A stretch of 64,000 bases of DNA. It comes from DSOI01 sp041394885 (lineage in GTDB: Bacteria; Acidobacteriota; Terriglobia; Bryobacterales; Bryobacteraceae). The stretch lies in assembly GCA_041394885.1 (NCBI GenBank), contig JAWKHI010000027.1, forward strand, positions 27,921-91,920, in the 5' to 3' direction. The notes beneath the pieces were generated by a model, which saw nothing but the letters and a program-made list of their open reading frames with translations, had not been told where the DNA came from and made no database searches. Made by a program: the position numbers and the translations under genes. Positions 26,125 to 34,538 of this stretch are shown here, one piece after another. Numbering within the stretch: position 1 is the stretch's first letter; each line of letters opens with the position of its first letter.

Positions 26125-28380
26125 CTACCGCACCGCGAAGGCGAACAGCGCCCCCTGCGCCGAAATCGCCACATACTGTGTCCCGTTCACCTCGTAGCTG
26201 ATCGGCCCGCTCACGATCGCCGCCCCTGTGTTGTAGTGCCACAGGTACTTGCCCGTTGCCGCGTTGAGCGCCACCAGATTGCCGTCGTAGCTCGCCGCGA
26301 ACACCACCCCGCCCGCGGTCGCCAACACACCCGTCGCGGCCGATCCTGTCTGCAGCGGAAACTCCCACTTCTTCACACCCGTCAGGGCGTCCAAGGCCCG
26401 CACGAACCCTGGCGTGCCCACCTTGGCATCCACCTCCTGGCCGCCCCCCGTGAACCCCTCGCCCGGCACCGGCGATTTCGTGATGGCGAAATACGTCGCG
26501 CACGCTTCCCGCACGCTCACCAAGAGAAATCCCGTTGCCGGATCGTAGGAAGGCGCTCCCCAGTTCGCCGCCCCGGACGCGTCCGGGCATACGTAGTTGC
26601 CCTCCGGGGTCGGCGTCGTATCCGGCAGTACGATCGGGCGGCCCTTGTCGTCCAGACCCTTCGCCCACGTCTGCTTGGCGAACGCGCGTCCGGCCAGAAA
26701 CTCGCCTGTCTCCCGATCGAGCACATAGTAGAACGCGTTGCGCTGCGCCGAAACCAGTAGCTTCCGCTTCTTCCCCCGGATCACGCCTTCGATCAGCACC
26801 GGCGTCTCGTTGCCGTCCCAGTCATGCACATCGTGCGGGGTGTATTGGAACCACCATTTCATCCGCCCGGTGGCCGCGTCGAGCGCGAGCACGCTGCAGG
26901 AATACAGATTGTCGCCTTCGCGCACCCGCCCGTCGTAGTCGGGTCCCGGATTGCCCGTCGGCCAGAAGATCGTCTTCGTCTCCGGATCGTAGGTGCCCGT
27001 CGTCCATGTCGGCGACCCGCCATAGTCGGCGGATTGCTCCGGCACCCAAGTCTTTCGGTTCGGATCCCCGGGCTGGGCGATCGTGTGCGTGCGCCACAGC
27101 TTCTTCCCCGTCGTGGCGTCGAAGGCATCCACGAATCCCGTGAGCGCGCACTCGCCCGATGTCACTCCCACGATGATCTTCCCGTCGATGGCCAGTGGTG
27201 CGTGCGTGATCGAGAAGCCTTTCTTATAGTCGTCCACCTCGCTCTCCCAAATCACGTTGCCGGTCTTGGCGTCGAGCGCCACCAGCTTCATATCGAGTGT
27301 CGCCATGTACAACCGGTCGCCCAGGATTGCGAACCCGCGGTTGGTCATCACCGTGCAATGCGACGCCACATCCGGCAGCCGCCGCGTATACTTCCACACC
27401 GGCTTCCCCGTACGCGCGTCGAGCGCGGCCGCGTTGTTCAAGGGACCCGTTACGAACATCAGCCCGTCCACCACCAGTGGCGTGGTCTCGTTGCGGTCCC
27501 CGCCGAATTGGTACGTCCATCGCGCCGCCAGACGGCTCGCGTTGGCCGGTGTGATCTGCTTCAGCCCCGAGGAATGCGTGCCCTGATAATCGCCCCAGTA
27601 GGTCAACCAATTGGCCGGCTCACGGGCGGATTCCGCCAGCCGGCGGTAGCTGACGTCGAAGTCCGGAGACGGCTTCCACGGCGGGGCCGGCTCGGCGTTG
27701 GCGTCCGTCTTGAACAGGAACGCCGTGATGTCCGGAATCTGGCCTCCGGCGGCCCGTCCGTGCGGCGTTTCCGTTCGCGTGATCTTCGCGTCGTTCTTGG
27801 CGATGAAGTGCCAGCGTTCCGAGGCGTCCATCAGATGCACCGTGAAGCTGTCTTCGTTCCTCGCGAATCCCGTCACCGGTCCGTCCCCGCGTACCACCGC
27901 CGTCACCGCTTCGAGCGGCTTCGCCAAGGCCTTTTCGATATCGGCGGGCTGTCTGCGGCCCGCGAGCCGTGATAAGTCCGGACCGCGCCGGCCCCCGCGC
28001 CCCGAGAACATGTGACAGGTCGCGCATTGCGCCGCGCCAAAAAACATCTCCCGTCCGCGCGCCGCGTCGCCGCTCAACGACGCCGCGCTCTCGCCGATGG
28101 AACGCAGCCACGCGACAATCGCCAGTGCGTCGGCGTCGGCCATCGCGAAGGCGGGCATCTGCGTATTCGGGATGCCTTTCGTGATATTGCGAACCAGGTC
28201 ATCGTCGGCCCCGCCATGCTTCCACTGTCCTGTCGTGAGGTCCGGCGCGCGCCCACCCTTCGCGTTGGCGCCGTGGCAAGCCGAACATTTGCGGACGAAC
28301 AACCGCTGTCCGATCCGCAGCGAGGGGTGCTGCGCCAGCACGGGCAAGGCGGCCAGCAGGATGGTGAGGACGATTCGCAT
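26125..28380 (-). CDS. PQQ-dependent alcohol dehydrogenase with N-terminal dihaem cytochrome c
   Basis: A 751-residue periplasmic quinoprotein. Signal peptide (MRIVLTILLAALPVLA) is followed by two cytochrome c modules, each with one CXXCH (CSACH near residue 33, CATCH near residue 100), then an eight-bladed PQQ propeller beginning at NWLTYWGDYQGTHSSGLKQI and carrying the repeated W-motifs (ALDARTGKPVWKY, ALDAATGRMKWWF). The HDWDGNETP segment is in the cofactor-binding area. It should oxidise an alcohol or sugar and pass electrons to its own haems. Quinohaemoprotein alcohol dehydrogenases usually carry one C-terminal haem domain, so an N-terminal dihaem arrangement is less common. ATG 28380 gives the signal peptide. 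It ends 12 bp from the ccmE stop (convergent). Confidence 0.85.
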   Translation of the reverse strand: MRIVLTILLAALPVLAQHPSLRIGQRLFVRKCSACHGANAKGGRAPDLTTGQWKHGGADDDLVRNITKGIPNTQMPAFAMADADALAIVAWLRSIGESAASLSGDAARGREMFFGAAQCATCHMFSGRGGRRGPDLSRLAGRRQPADIEKALAKPLEAVTAVVRGDGPVTGFARNEDSFTVHLMDASERWHFIAKNDAKITRTETPHGRAAGGQIPDITAFLFKTDANAEPAPPWKPSPDFDVSYRRLAESAREPANWLTYWGDYQGTHSSGLKQITPANASRLAARWTYQFGGDRNETTPLVVDGLMFVTGPLNNAAALDARTGKPVWKYTRRLPDVASHCTVMTNRGFAILGDRLYMATLDMKLVALDAKTGNVIWESEVDDYKKGFSITHAPLAIDGKIIVGVTSGECALTGFVDAFDATTGKKLWRTHTIAQPGDPNRKTWVPEQSADYGGSPTWTTGTYDPETKTIFWPTGNPGPDYDGRVREGDNLYSCSVLALDAATGRMKWWFQYTPHDVHDWDGNETPVLIEGVIRGKKRKLLVSAQRNAFYYVLDRETGEFLAGRAFAKQTWAKGLDDKGRPIVLPDTTPTPEGNYVCPDASGAANWGAPSYDPATGFLLVSVREACATYFAITKSPVPGEGFTGGGQEVDAKVGTPGFVRALDALTGVKKWEFPLQTGSAATGVLATAGGVVFAASYDGNLVALNAATGKYLWHYNTGAAIVSGPISYEVNGTQYVAISAQGALFAFAVR

Positions 28381-28474
28381 CCCTATATAGGTATCAGAAA
28401 CGCGCGCGTCCGGCGTGCGTGATAGTATTTCCCCTACGGACTGTACGGGTCCATCGAACCCAGAGGAGAATCGA

Positions 28475-29284
28475 ATGTATGCAGTAATGCTGGCTCCAGG
28501 CAACAGGATATTCGCCGCCGCTGTCGAGCGCATGAACCCGCGCTTCCAAACCGATCGCTTGAAGCAGGTGATTCAGGCTCTCGAGACCGCGCAGAAAGTG
28601 CCCAGCGCCGCCACCCTACTGAATCTCTTGAATACGATGAACGCCTGGCGCACCGGCGAGCCCGCCGAATACACCACCCGCGGTGGAACCGACGGCGTGT
28701 ACTACCGCCTTTGGATGGAAGCCAAGCAGATGCTGGCCAACCGTTTCCATCAGAATTACCCCGGCGCCAATCCGCCCATTCCCCCGAACTGTCCGGGCGA
28801 CACCATCCTCGGCGTGTACGTCCCACCTGGTGAGGGACAAGTGGAAATCTGCCACGGCTTTGCGTACCGATGGGCCATCGCGGCCGGCAGAATCGCTGAG
28901 AATCCCTTGGTCCCCACCACCGGCGTGACGGCGTTCAACGCCCAGAACATGACGCCTGTTCTTTACCCGCTCGGCTTCAACGGCTATCCGGCGGCCCGCG
29001 CCGGCGGCGTCATGCAGGTGCAAGCGGGCGACATCGTCGCCATGTTTACCGTGCTGCCGGCGCCCAATCCGCCCGCGCTCGGGCACTCGCTGATCGCCGA
29101 AACTCCGACAATATGGTTTTCCGCCAATAACGCCGGCACCTTCGGCGTCGGAACCGGACGGTCTCAGATCAACACGGCCGGCGCCTTCGGCGTGTACGCC
29201 GGCAACCAGGTCGGCTGGGTCGGCAACGGCAACCAATGGATGCGGCCCGACGGCGTCGCCGTGCATGTCGTCTACCGGCGATAA
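28475..29284 (+). CDS. Unknown protein with possible papain-like (C58-type) fold
   Basis: A 269-residue protein I cannot place in a named family. There is no signal peptide. Residues 1-75 look helical (QTDRLKQVIQALETAQKV). The rest contains VEICHGFAYRWAIAAGR (Cys at about 128) and, about 80 residues on, ALGHSLIAETPTIWFSANN. A Cys followed by a helix with aromatic and small residues, then a His in an HSL strand and an Asn or Asp on the next strand, is the pattern of papain-fold proteases and effector deamidases of the YopT/C58 type. That reading is inference from motif order. ATG 28475 has AGAGGAGAA nine bases upstream. The following sulfatase starts 31 bp after its stop, so they may share a transcript. 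Confidence 0.6.
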   Translation: MYAVMLAPGNRIFAAAVERMNPRFQTDRLKQVIQALETAQKVPSAATLLNLLNTMNAWRTGEPAEYTTRGGTDGVYYRLWMEAKQMLANRFHQNYPGANPPIPPNCPGDTILGVYVPPGEGQVEICHGFAYRWAIAAGRIAENPLVPTTGVTAFNAQNMTPVLYPLGFNGYPAARAGGVMQVQAGDIVAMFTVLPAPNPPALGHSLIAETPTIWFSANNAGTFGVGTGRSQINTAGAFGVYAGNQVGWVGNGNQWMRPDGVAVHVVYRR

Positions 29285-29315
29285 GACCGTCGGCAAGTGG
29301 AATGGGAGGTGCTTT

Positions 29316-30797
29316 GTGCAATCAAGAATAGACATCGGCCGGCGGCAATTCCTGGCCGGCGCCGGAGCGGCCGCGGCAGCACCATGGTTCAACGCGTGTA
29401 GCTCAGCCAGACGGAAAACCAATATCGTGATGTTTCTCGCCGACGATCTCGGCATCGCCGACCTCGGCGTATACGGCAACCGGTTTCACGAGACTCCCAA
29501 CATAGACCGCCTGGCCTCCCAGGGCATGAAGTTCACCCAAGCCTACGCCGCTTGTCCCGTCTGCTCGCCGACGCGCATCAGCATCATGACCGGTAAGTAT
29601 CCCGCCCGCACCGGAGTAACCAGCTTCATACCCGGCAACCAGAATTTCCCGCACGCGCCGATGAAGGCAGTCACCAACAAGTTAGCGATGGATCCAGCCG
29701 AAGTTACCATCGCCGAAGCCCTCAAGACCGCCGGCTACGCGACCGCCTGCATCGGCAAGTGGCACTTGGGTGGCGACGAATCCGATGCGCCCCGGCAGGG
29801 GTTCGACCTCTACGCCACGCGCGGCTCGAGGAACAAAGACGGTTCCTTCACCGGTGGCCCGAACCTCGAAGGCGCACCCGGCGAATATATGACCGATCGC
29901 TTCGCCAAAACAGCCGTCAAATTCGTTCGCGACAACAAAGACAAGCCCCTCTTTCTCTACCTGCCATTTCACAATCCCCATATCCCTTTGGTGGGCCGGC
30001 CCGACTATGTCGCCAAGTATGAGGCGAAGCTCCGGTCGATGAGCGTCAAGCCGGGCGATGCGCTCAACTCATGGCCCGGAGCGGCGCAGAATCATCCCGT
30101 CTATGCCGCCATGATCCAAAGCGTCGACGATGCGGTTGGCGCCGTGCTCCAGGAACTGGACCGCCACGGGCTCACCAACGACACACTCGTCGCGTTCTTT
30201 TCCGACAACGGCGGCCTCACCGTCCCGGAATGGCAGTGCCAGATCCCCACCTCTAATGGTCCGTACCGCGAAGGCAAAGGCCACCTCTACGAAGGGGGCG
30301 TGCGGGAGCCGCTCCTGGTCCGCTGGCCCGGAGTGGTACAGCCCGGCTCCGAGTGCGGCACGCCCGTCACCAGCACGGACTTCTTTCCCACATTCGCCGC
30401 CGCCGCCGGAGTGCAGGGCGCGGGCAACCCCACCGACGGCGTCAACCTCATGCCGCTGCTCCAAGGCGGCGCAACCGTGAACCGCGATGCGATTTTCTGG
30501 CACTATCCGCATTACGCCAATCAACTCGGCGTTCCCGCCGGCGCGATCCGCCAGGGCGACTGGAAGCTGATCGAGTTCTTCGCCGACGGCAAGCTGGAGC
30601 TCTACAATGTGGCCGCCGACCCCGGCGAACGAAATAACCTCGCGGCTTCGATGCCGGAGCGGACTACCGCGCTGCACGCCAGGCTGAAGGCATGGCGCGC
30701 GGACGTAGGCGCGCAAATGCCACAGCCGAACCCGGACTTTGACCCCAAGCAGCCGTGGGATGGCCTTCGCTGGTACTCCCAGTGCTCGGCCGGCTGA
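29316..30797 (+). CDS. Tat-exported arylsulfatase-type sulfatase
   Basis: A 493-residue type I sulfatase. The formylglycine motif C-x-P-x-R is present as VCSPTRISIMTGK (C83), followed by KYPARTG, so the Cys should be oxidised to the catalytic formylglycine by a maturase. Metal-binding motifs are FLADDLGIADLGVYG near the N-terminus and VAFFSDNGG in the C-terminal half; GKWHLGG matches the family's GKWHLG. The N-terminus has a Tat motif, GRRQFLAGAG, and a Cys at SSA that may be lipidated. GTG 29316 is preferred over ATG 29265 because GGGAGGT precedes it at good spacing and it leaves a short n-region before the twin Arg. It would remove sulfate from glycans in the periplasm or outside. Confidence 0.88.
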   Translation: MQSRIDIGRRQFLAGAGAAAAAPWFNACSSARRKTNIVMFLADDLGIADLGVYGNRFHETPNIDRLASQGMKFTQAYAACPVCSPTRISIMTGKYPARTGVTSFIPGNQNFPHAPMKAVTNKLAMDPAEVTIAEALKTAGYATACIGKWHLGGDESDAPRQGFDLYATRGSRNKDGSFTGGPNLEGAPGEYMTDRFAKTAVKFVRDNKDKPLFLYLPFHNPHIPLVGRPDYVAKYEAKLRSMSVKPGDALNSWPGAAQNHPVYAAMIQSVDDAVGAVLQELDRHGLTNDTLVAFFSDNGGLTVPEWQCQIPTSNGPYREGKGHLYEGGVREPLLVRWPGVVQPGSECGTPVTSTDFFPTFAAAAGVQGAGNPTDGVNLMPLLQGGATVNRDAIFWHYPHYANQLGVPAGAIRQGDWKLIEFFADGKLELYNVAADPGERNNLAASMPERTTALHARLKAWRADVGAQMPQPNPDFDPKQPWDGLRWYSQCSAG

Positions 30798-30911
30798 AGT
30801 CTGACCCGGCGCCGTCATCGCCTACCGCGGTTGTCACGCAACCGGGAGCCGTCGCTTCTCCTTTGGGACTCGGTGCCTCCCAGAGCGAGGTGCACTCCCA
30901 CTTGATGGGGC

Positions 30912-31025
30912 CTGGAGATCACGCGACAAATCGCCGAGGCGTTCGAGGCTGCGCATGAGAAAGGCATCATCCATCGCGACCGGAAGCTGGACAACGTTAT
31001 GATCACTCTGCAGCAAGGCGATTGA
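30912..31025 (+). pseudogene. Remnant of a Ser/Thr protein kinase catalytic loop
   Basis: This stretch translates as LEITRQIAEAFEAAHEKG, then IIHRDRKLDNVMIT, then a stop. It is the alphaE helix and catalytic loop of a bacterial PknB-type kinase (family pattern IHRDLKPxN), but Leu and Pro are replaced by Arg and Leu and nothing of the kinase survives on either side. There is no start codon of its own. The remaining 110 bases back to the sulfatase stop hold no recognisable sequence. Confidence 0.7.
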
Positions 31026-31026
31026 A

Positions 31027-31998
31027 TTATTGATGGCTTACAATCCATTCGGAGGTGCGATCCCAGCGCCATGCCGCCTTGTCGCCCTTCAGATGGACTC
31101 CGCCGATCCATCGATCGATACCGTTCAAGTCGATGTGGTCTGCTCGGCCCTCAATGACTTCACGTCCGGCTTCCGTGATCGAGACGTCACCCAGGCCCAC
31201 TTGGCACCGGTCTGATACGTGAATGAGCGGACACCGGGCTCGGGACAGATCCGCCATCATCCGATAAAAGGACCGGTCACCCATGAAGACTTGCTGCTCC
31301 TGGTGCTGCACCGCGGCGAAGAGCTGTCTGCCGGAAACGGCGCCATGCTCGCGAATGACCGAAAGAGCCTGCTGCTCTGTGCGGGACAAGCCGTTGTCGA
31401 CGGAAGGAAACTGTTCCAGATGCCGTCGCAGCGCGGCGGCGAGAAACGGTAACGCGGAAGTATCGGTTGCGAGCAAATGCTGGATTTCCGTGGGATCCGG
31501 GGATGTGAACGCATTCCACGCCGACTGTGCGGTTCGATATTGGGCGTCGTCCACTCCCAGACGCGTGTCCGCCAACGAGGCGAGTTGGTTCGCAGTCAAT
31601 GCTCCAAGCCCCCGAAAATGTTCCAGGCCCGGGTATTGCCCGATGCATATGAGGCTCAACGTTACCATGCCTAAGTTCCGGCGGCTGAACCAGTCGAGTA
31701 TTTTTATAAGGATCAACTGGTTGGATAACTTATTGTCTAGCCAGATGACGACTTCGTCGTGCTCGGAGAAGGCAGCGAGTGCATTCTCACATGCTTTCAG
31801 GAACTGCCGTGCGTCCTCCAGATTGGCATAGCCGGCCTCGGCGACGAAGTGGGCACGGATCTCGAACCATGCTTGATCGTCAAGATCAGCGGGTGCCGGC
31901 CCTTCGTACATCAAGTCCCCATACGTTGAAACAACGCCAGGTATCGCGGAGTCCCTCAGCGTCCCCGCTACGGACTCCCCATCGGTGATGTGGAGCAT
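31027..31998 (-). CDS. DUF1835 domain-containing protein
   Basis: A 323-residue cytosolic protein. The N-terminus MLHITDGESVAGTLRDSAIP matches the opening of DUF1835, and the later EHDEVVIWLDNKLSNQLIL and C-terminal helical part (LSRTEQQALSVIREHG, then FMGDRSFYRMMADLS) fit the two-domain layout of this family. Function is unknown. The start is set at ATG 31998 to match the family; the frame is open upstream to 32154, but that part reads like a decayed tail of the neighbouring kinase. The intergenic distance to the kinase is 127 bp, same strand. A second, short copy of the C-terminal segment lies at 38253-38432. Confidence 0.7.
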   Translation of the reverse strand: MLHITDGESVAGTLRDSAIPGVVSTYGDLMYEGPAPADLDDQAWFEIRAHFVAEAGYANLEDARQFLKACENALAAFSEHDEVVIWLDNKLSNQLILIKILDWFSRRNLGMVTLSLICIGQYPGLEHFRGLGALTANQLASLADTRLGVDDAQYRTAQSAWNAFTSPDPTEIQHLLATDTSALPFLAAALRRHLEQFPSVDNGLSRTEQQALSVIREHGAVSGRQLFAAVQHQEQQVFMGDRSFYRMMADLSRARCPLIHVSDRCQVGLGDVSITEAGREVIEGRADHIDLNGIDRWIGGVHLKGDKAAWRWDRTSEWIVSHQ

Positions 31999-32125
31999 GG
32001 TCGATCCCCCAATCGCCTGCTCCGCGAATACATCTTCCGGCATGGGAAGAACTTCCGCGGCACAGGAAGCCAGCGGCAGACTCGCCAACGCTAGCTTGCA
32101 CGGTCGTTGACATCCGGCGACCGTC

Positions 32126-33223
32126 TTAGGTCTCCGCCCGCCTTGCGCAGTCACGGCACGGTCTCCCGTGTCGCGCTTTCACCGGAAGACCCTCGAGATA
32201 GAACCGGAGATCGGCGGCGAATTCCGCCGCTGAATCGTAACGCCGCGCCGGGTCGCGATCCAAAGCCTTCCGTACAATCGCATCCACATCAGCGTCGAGG
32301 TCGCTGGCTAACGCACTCGGCGCCACCGGATCCGACTCCGACACCAGCTCGATCGACTCGAGCAGATTAAGATTCGACAGATCGTGCGGCGCCCTGCCGG
32401 TGAGCATCTTGTAGAGCACAGCGCCCAAAGAGTAGACGTCGCTCGAGAGCGACGAAGGCCCGCGCAACAGTTGTTCCGGGCTTGCGTAGCTGGGAGTCAA
32501 TGCGGCCAGCCCGGCAGCGGCCGGTTCCATCGGTTGCAGTTCGGCGATTCCAAAGTCGATGACCTTCACCCGTCCGTCGGAGGCGACCAGAATGTTGGAG
32601 GGCTTGAGATCCCGGTGTGCGACTTGATTCCGGTGCGCCGCCGCCACGGCTTCCACTGCCTGCAGAAAGAGCCGGATCCGGTCGCTGACCGGGCGTCCGG
32701 GCTGGAACTCGTCGATAGCCTTCCCACCCTCGACATACTCCATCACTAGGTACGGAGCCCCATCCGCTGTCGCCCCGCCGTCGATGGCTCGGGGAATCGA
32801 CGGGTGTTCGAGCATCGTAAGGATCCGCCGCTCGGCACCAAGCCGCGACATCGCCTCCGGATCGCAACACGTCCGGTGCAATTTGAGCGCGGCGTACTGG
32901 GTGAAGCTGCCATCGCGGCGTCTCACCAGATACACGCGCCCCATCCCGCCCTCACCGAGCAGCTTCAGGATTTCCCAGCGACCAATCCGTTGTCCGATCC
33001 GAGAATCCTCGGGGGCCAGCGGCGCGAGCGCAGGGGCACCGAACAAATCGTCTGTTTCGGAATAATCCTTACAGACCACGAGCACCTCAGCCCGCAGTCT
33101 ACCGTCACCAGCGCATTCCCGCGCCAGAATCGTATCCCACTGTTCGGGCGTCGCATCGAGCAGTTGGGAGGATACCGCGCAAACGCGCTTCCAACGCTCA
33201 CTCGTGTGGAGTGCCGCAACCAC
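32126..33223 (-). CDS. Ser/Thr protein kinase (PknB type), C-terminally short
   Basis: A 365-residue Hanks-type kinase. Residues 1-75 match the short region found before the kinase domain in kinases that pair with TIGR02999 sigma factors (LLDATPEQWDTILARECAGD). The kinase domain has the glycine loop LLGEGGMGRVYLV, Lys114 in AALKLHR, catalytic D205 in AHRDLKPSN and D223 in VIDFGIAE, plus the SPEQLLRG activation region, so it should be active. Members of this group normally continue with a transmembrane helix and TPR repeats; here translation ends 20 residues after YLEGLPVKA. The next bases in another frame read like an altered continuation, suggesting a frameshift and loss of the sensory half. 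GTG 33223 has GGAG 8 nt upstream. The sigma factor at 37266 may be its former partner. Confidence 0.85.
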   Translation of the reverse strand: MVAALHTSERWKRVCAVSSQLLDATPEQWDTILARECAGDGRLRAEVLVVCKDYSETDDLFGAPALAPLAPEDSRIGQRIGRWEILKLLGEGGMGRVYLVRRRDGSFTQYAALKLHRTCCDPEAMSRLGAERRILTMLEHPSIPRAIDGGATADGAPYLVMEYVEGGKAIDEFQPGRPVSDRIRLFLQAVEAVAAAHRNQVAHRDLKPSNILVASDGRVKVIDFGIAELQPMEPAAAGLAALTPSYASPEQLLRGPSSLSSDVYSLGAVLYKMLTGRAPHDLSNLNLLESIELVSESDPVAPSALASDLDADVDAIVRKALDRDPARRYDSAAEFAADLRFYLEGLPVKARHGRPCRDCARRAET

Positions 33224-33710
33224 TCGATTGTCTCCCCTCCCTCAAAGAACTCTGGGTGCGTGGCACCCTCCTCCGGATTGTTTTCAGTATCCACTATGGG
33301 CCCGTATCGCTGCAACCCAACCGGGTCCTTTGCGTGATGGCTCTTCCTTCTCAATCGGTAGGCCCAAGAACTGGATTAGAAGATTTACAAAGGATAAAAG
33401 CACGGACCCCCGCTGAACGATCGCGGGTTAGAGCCTACTCCGGGCGCTCCGGGCCTAACTGAAGGCCGCTATTGCGTTGAATTCAGAAGACTTGTGAGCT
33501 TCTGCAAGAAATTCCGGTTGAGTGTCACTTTTTGCGGGCTTCCTGCCAGTATTCAAAGAGGAGGAGGAGCTTCGACTGCCGCCGCGCCTGAGCAGCTCCA
33601 GGCAGAGCAGTCCGCCACCCGCAAGCCGCTCTTCCAAGGCTTGAATTGCGATTCTCAACCGCGAGGGCCTTCTAAATATCGACTATACCAGTCAAGGAGG
33701 ATAGTTTCAT
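33224..33710. other. Intergenic region without recognised gene
   Basis: This 487-bp region separates the divergent kinase and the secreted trefoil-like protein. It contains a 67-codon minus-strand frame (33455-33658) that I do not recognise and do not call. Its only clear signal is AAGGAGG (33694-33700), a strong ribosome-binding site for ATG 33711. No promoter or terminator could be defined with confidence. Confidence 0.5.
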
Positions 33711-34388
33711 ATGCATCGATTCACCGGCCAAATCCTGGCCACAGTCCTGCTGGCGACCGGCGCCATCACAGCCAATGCGCAGGAGATCAAGATCGGCTCC
33801 GTAATCTACCTGCAGAACAAATTTTCAGCTGGCGGCCGGGACCACTTTCTCGACACCCAAGGCCGCGTCAAGGACAACCACAAGGACAAACAGCAGCACA
33901 ACTTGTTCGTGTTGACCAACTCCAGCAAGGATCGCGACAAGGGCTCGGGCAGTTGGAAGGTGATCTCGCACAGCAAGAAAGAGGGAGAACCGCTTGCCTA
34001 TGGCGATAGGATCAGCTTGCAGAACATGCATCCCAACGCTGGATACCTCGATGAAGGGGATGACATGTGGGCGGATGAATATGGCCCGCTTTTCAAGCGA
34101 AGGGGTCGCGAGATCAATGACTACCCCGTGTTCACCGCGAACGTAGCAAAGGACAACTCGGAAACCTGGATCGTTGGGGGCCGTCCCAACGTCAAGAGTG
34201 GCGCCGTGGTCAAGGCGGGAGAGTGGATCACCCTCGAGGCCGCATCTCACCCCGGTCATTTCCTCAGGGCCGGTTTCCTCGCGCAAGAGTTGCCCAAGTT
34301 CAAGAGCTACGGAGCGCGCAATTTGGTCTACACCTCCAACTCGCATTTTGGCCAGGGTGAGAATCTCTGGATTCCGATCCTGAAATAG
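33711..34388 (+). CDS. Secreted beta-trefoil-like protein of unknown function
   Basis: A 225-residue exported protein with a clean signal peptide (MHRFTGQILATVLLATG, cleavage near ANAQ). The mature part has repeats that start with a strand like GSVIYLQNKFSAGGRDHFLDT, GDRISLQNMHPNAGYLDEG and GEWITLEAASHPGHFLRAG, each about 55-65 residues apart. Three copies with bulky residues at similar positions suggest a beta-trefoil (ricin-B/MIR-like) fold, often carbohydrate-binding; this is inferred from repeat spacing only. It is followed by two genes on the same strand encoding bulb-type lectin domains, so it may belong to the same secreted lectin set. A strong AAGGAGG ribosome site precedes ATG 33711, and a hairpin follows the stop. 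Confidence 0.65.
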   Translation: MHRFTGQILATVLLATGAITANAQEIKIGSVIYLQNKFSAGGRDHFLDTQGRVKDNHKDKQQHNLFVLTNSSKDRDKGSGSWKVISHSKKEGEPLAYGDRISLQNMHPNAGYLDEGDDMWADEYGPLFKRRGREINDYPVFTANVAKDNSETWIVGGRPNVKSGAVVKAGEWITLEAASHPGHFLRAGFLAQELPKFKSYGARNLVYTSNSHFGQGENLWIPILK

Positions 34389-34434
34389 CGGCGCGCCGCG
34401 TCACCGCTCGCCAACATTAGGTTGTGAGAACAAC

Positions 34435-34461
34435 AGGGGACCGGGGTGTTCCGGGTCCCCT
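34435..34461 (+). terminator. Hairpin after the trefoil-like gene, possible terminator
   Basis: AGGGGACCGG and CCGGGTCCCCT pair into a stem of about 10 bp with one bulge around a GGTGTT loop, 47 bp after the stop at 34388. There is no U-tract after it, so it could be a weak terminator or an mRNA-stabilising hairpin separating this gene from the next. Confidence 0.45.
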
Positions 34462-34538
34462 GGGCAGGCCATGGTTAAGATCCAGGAGAAGAAGTCGGGG
34501 TTAACCAAAGCCGCACATGGAATTTAAGGATTCGCTTC

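Noticed and set aside
33455..33658. 67-codon minus-strand frame in the 33.2-33.7 kb gap
   Set aside because: No ribosome site, low-complexity Ser run and no family resemblance; not called as a gene.
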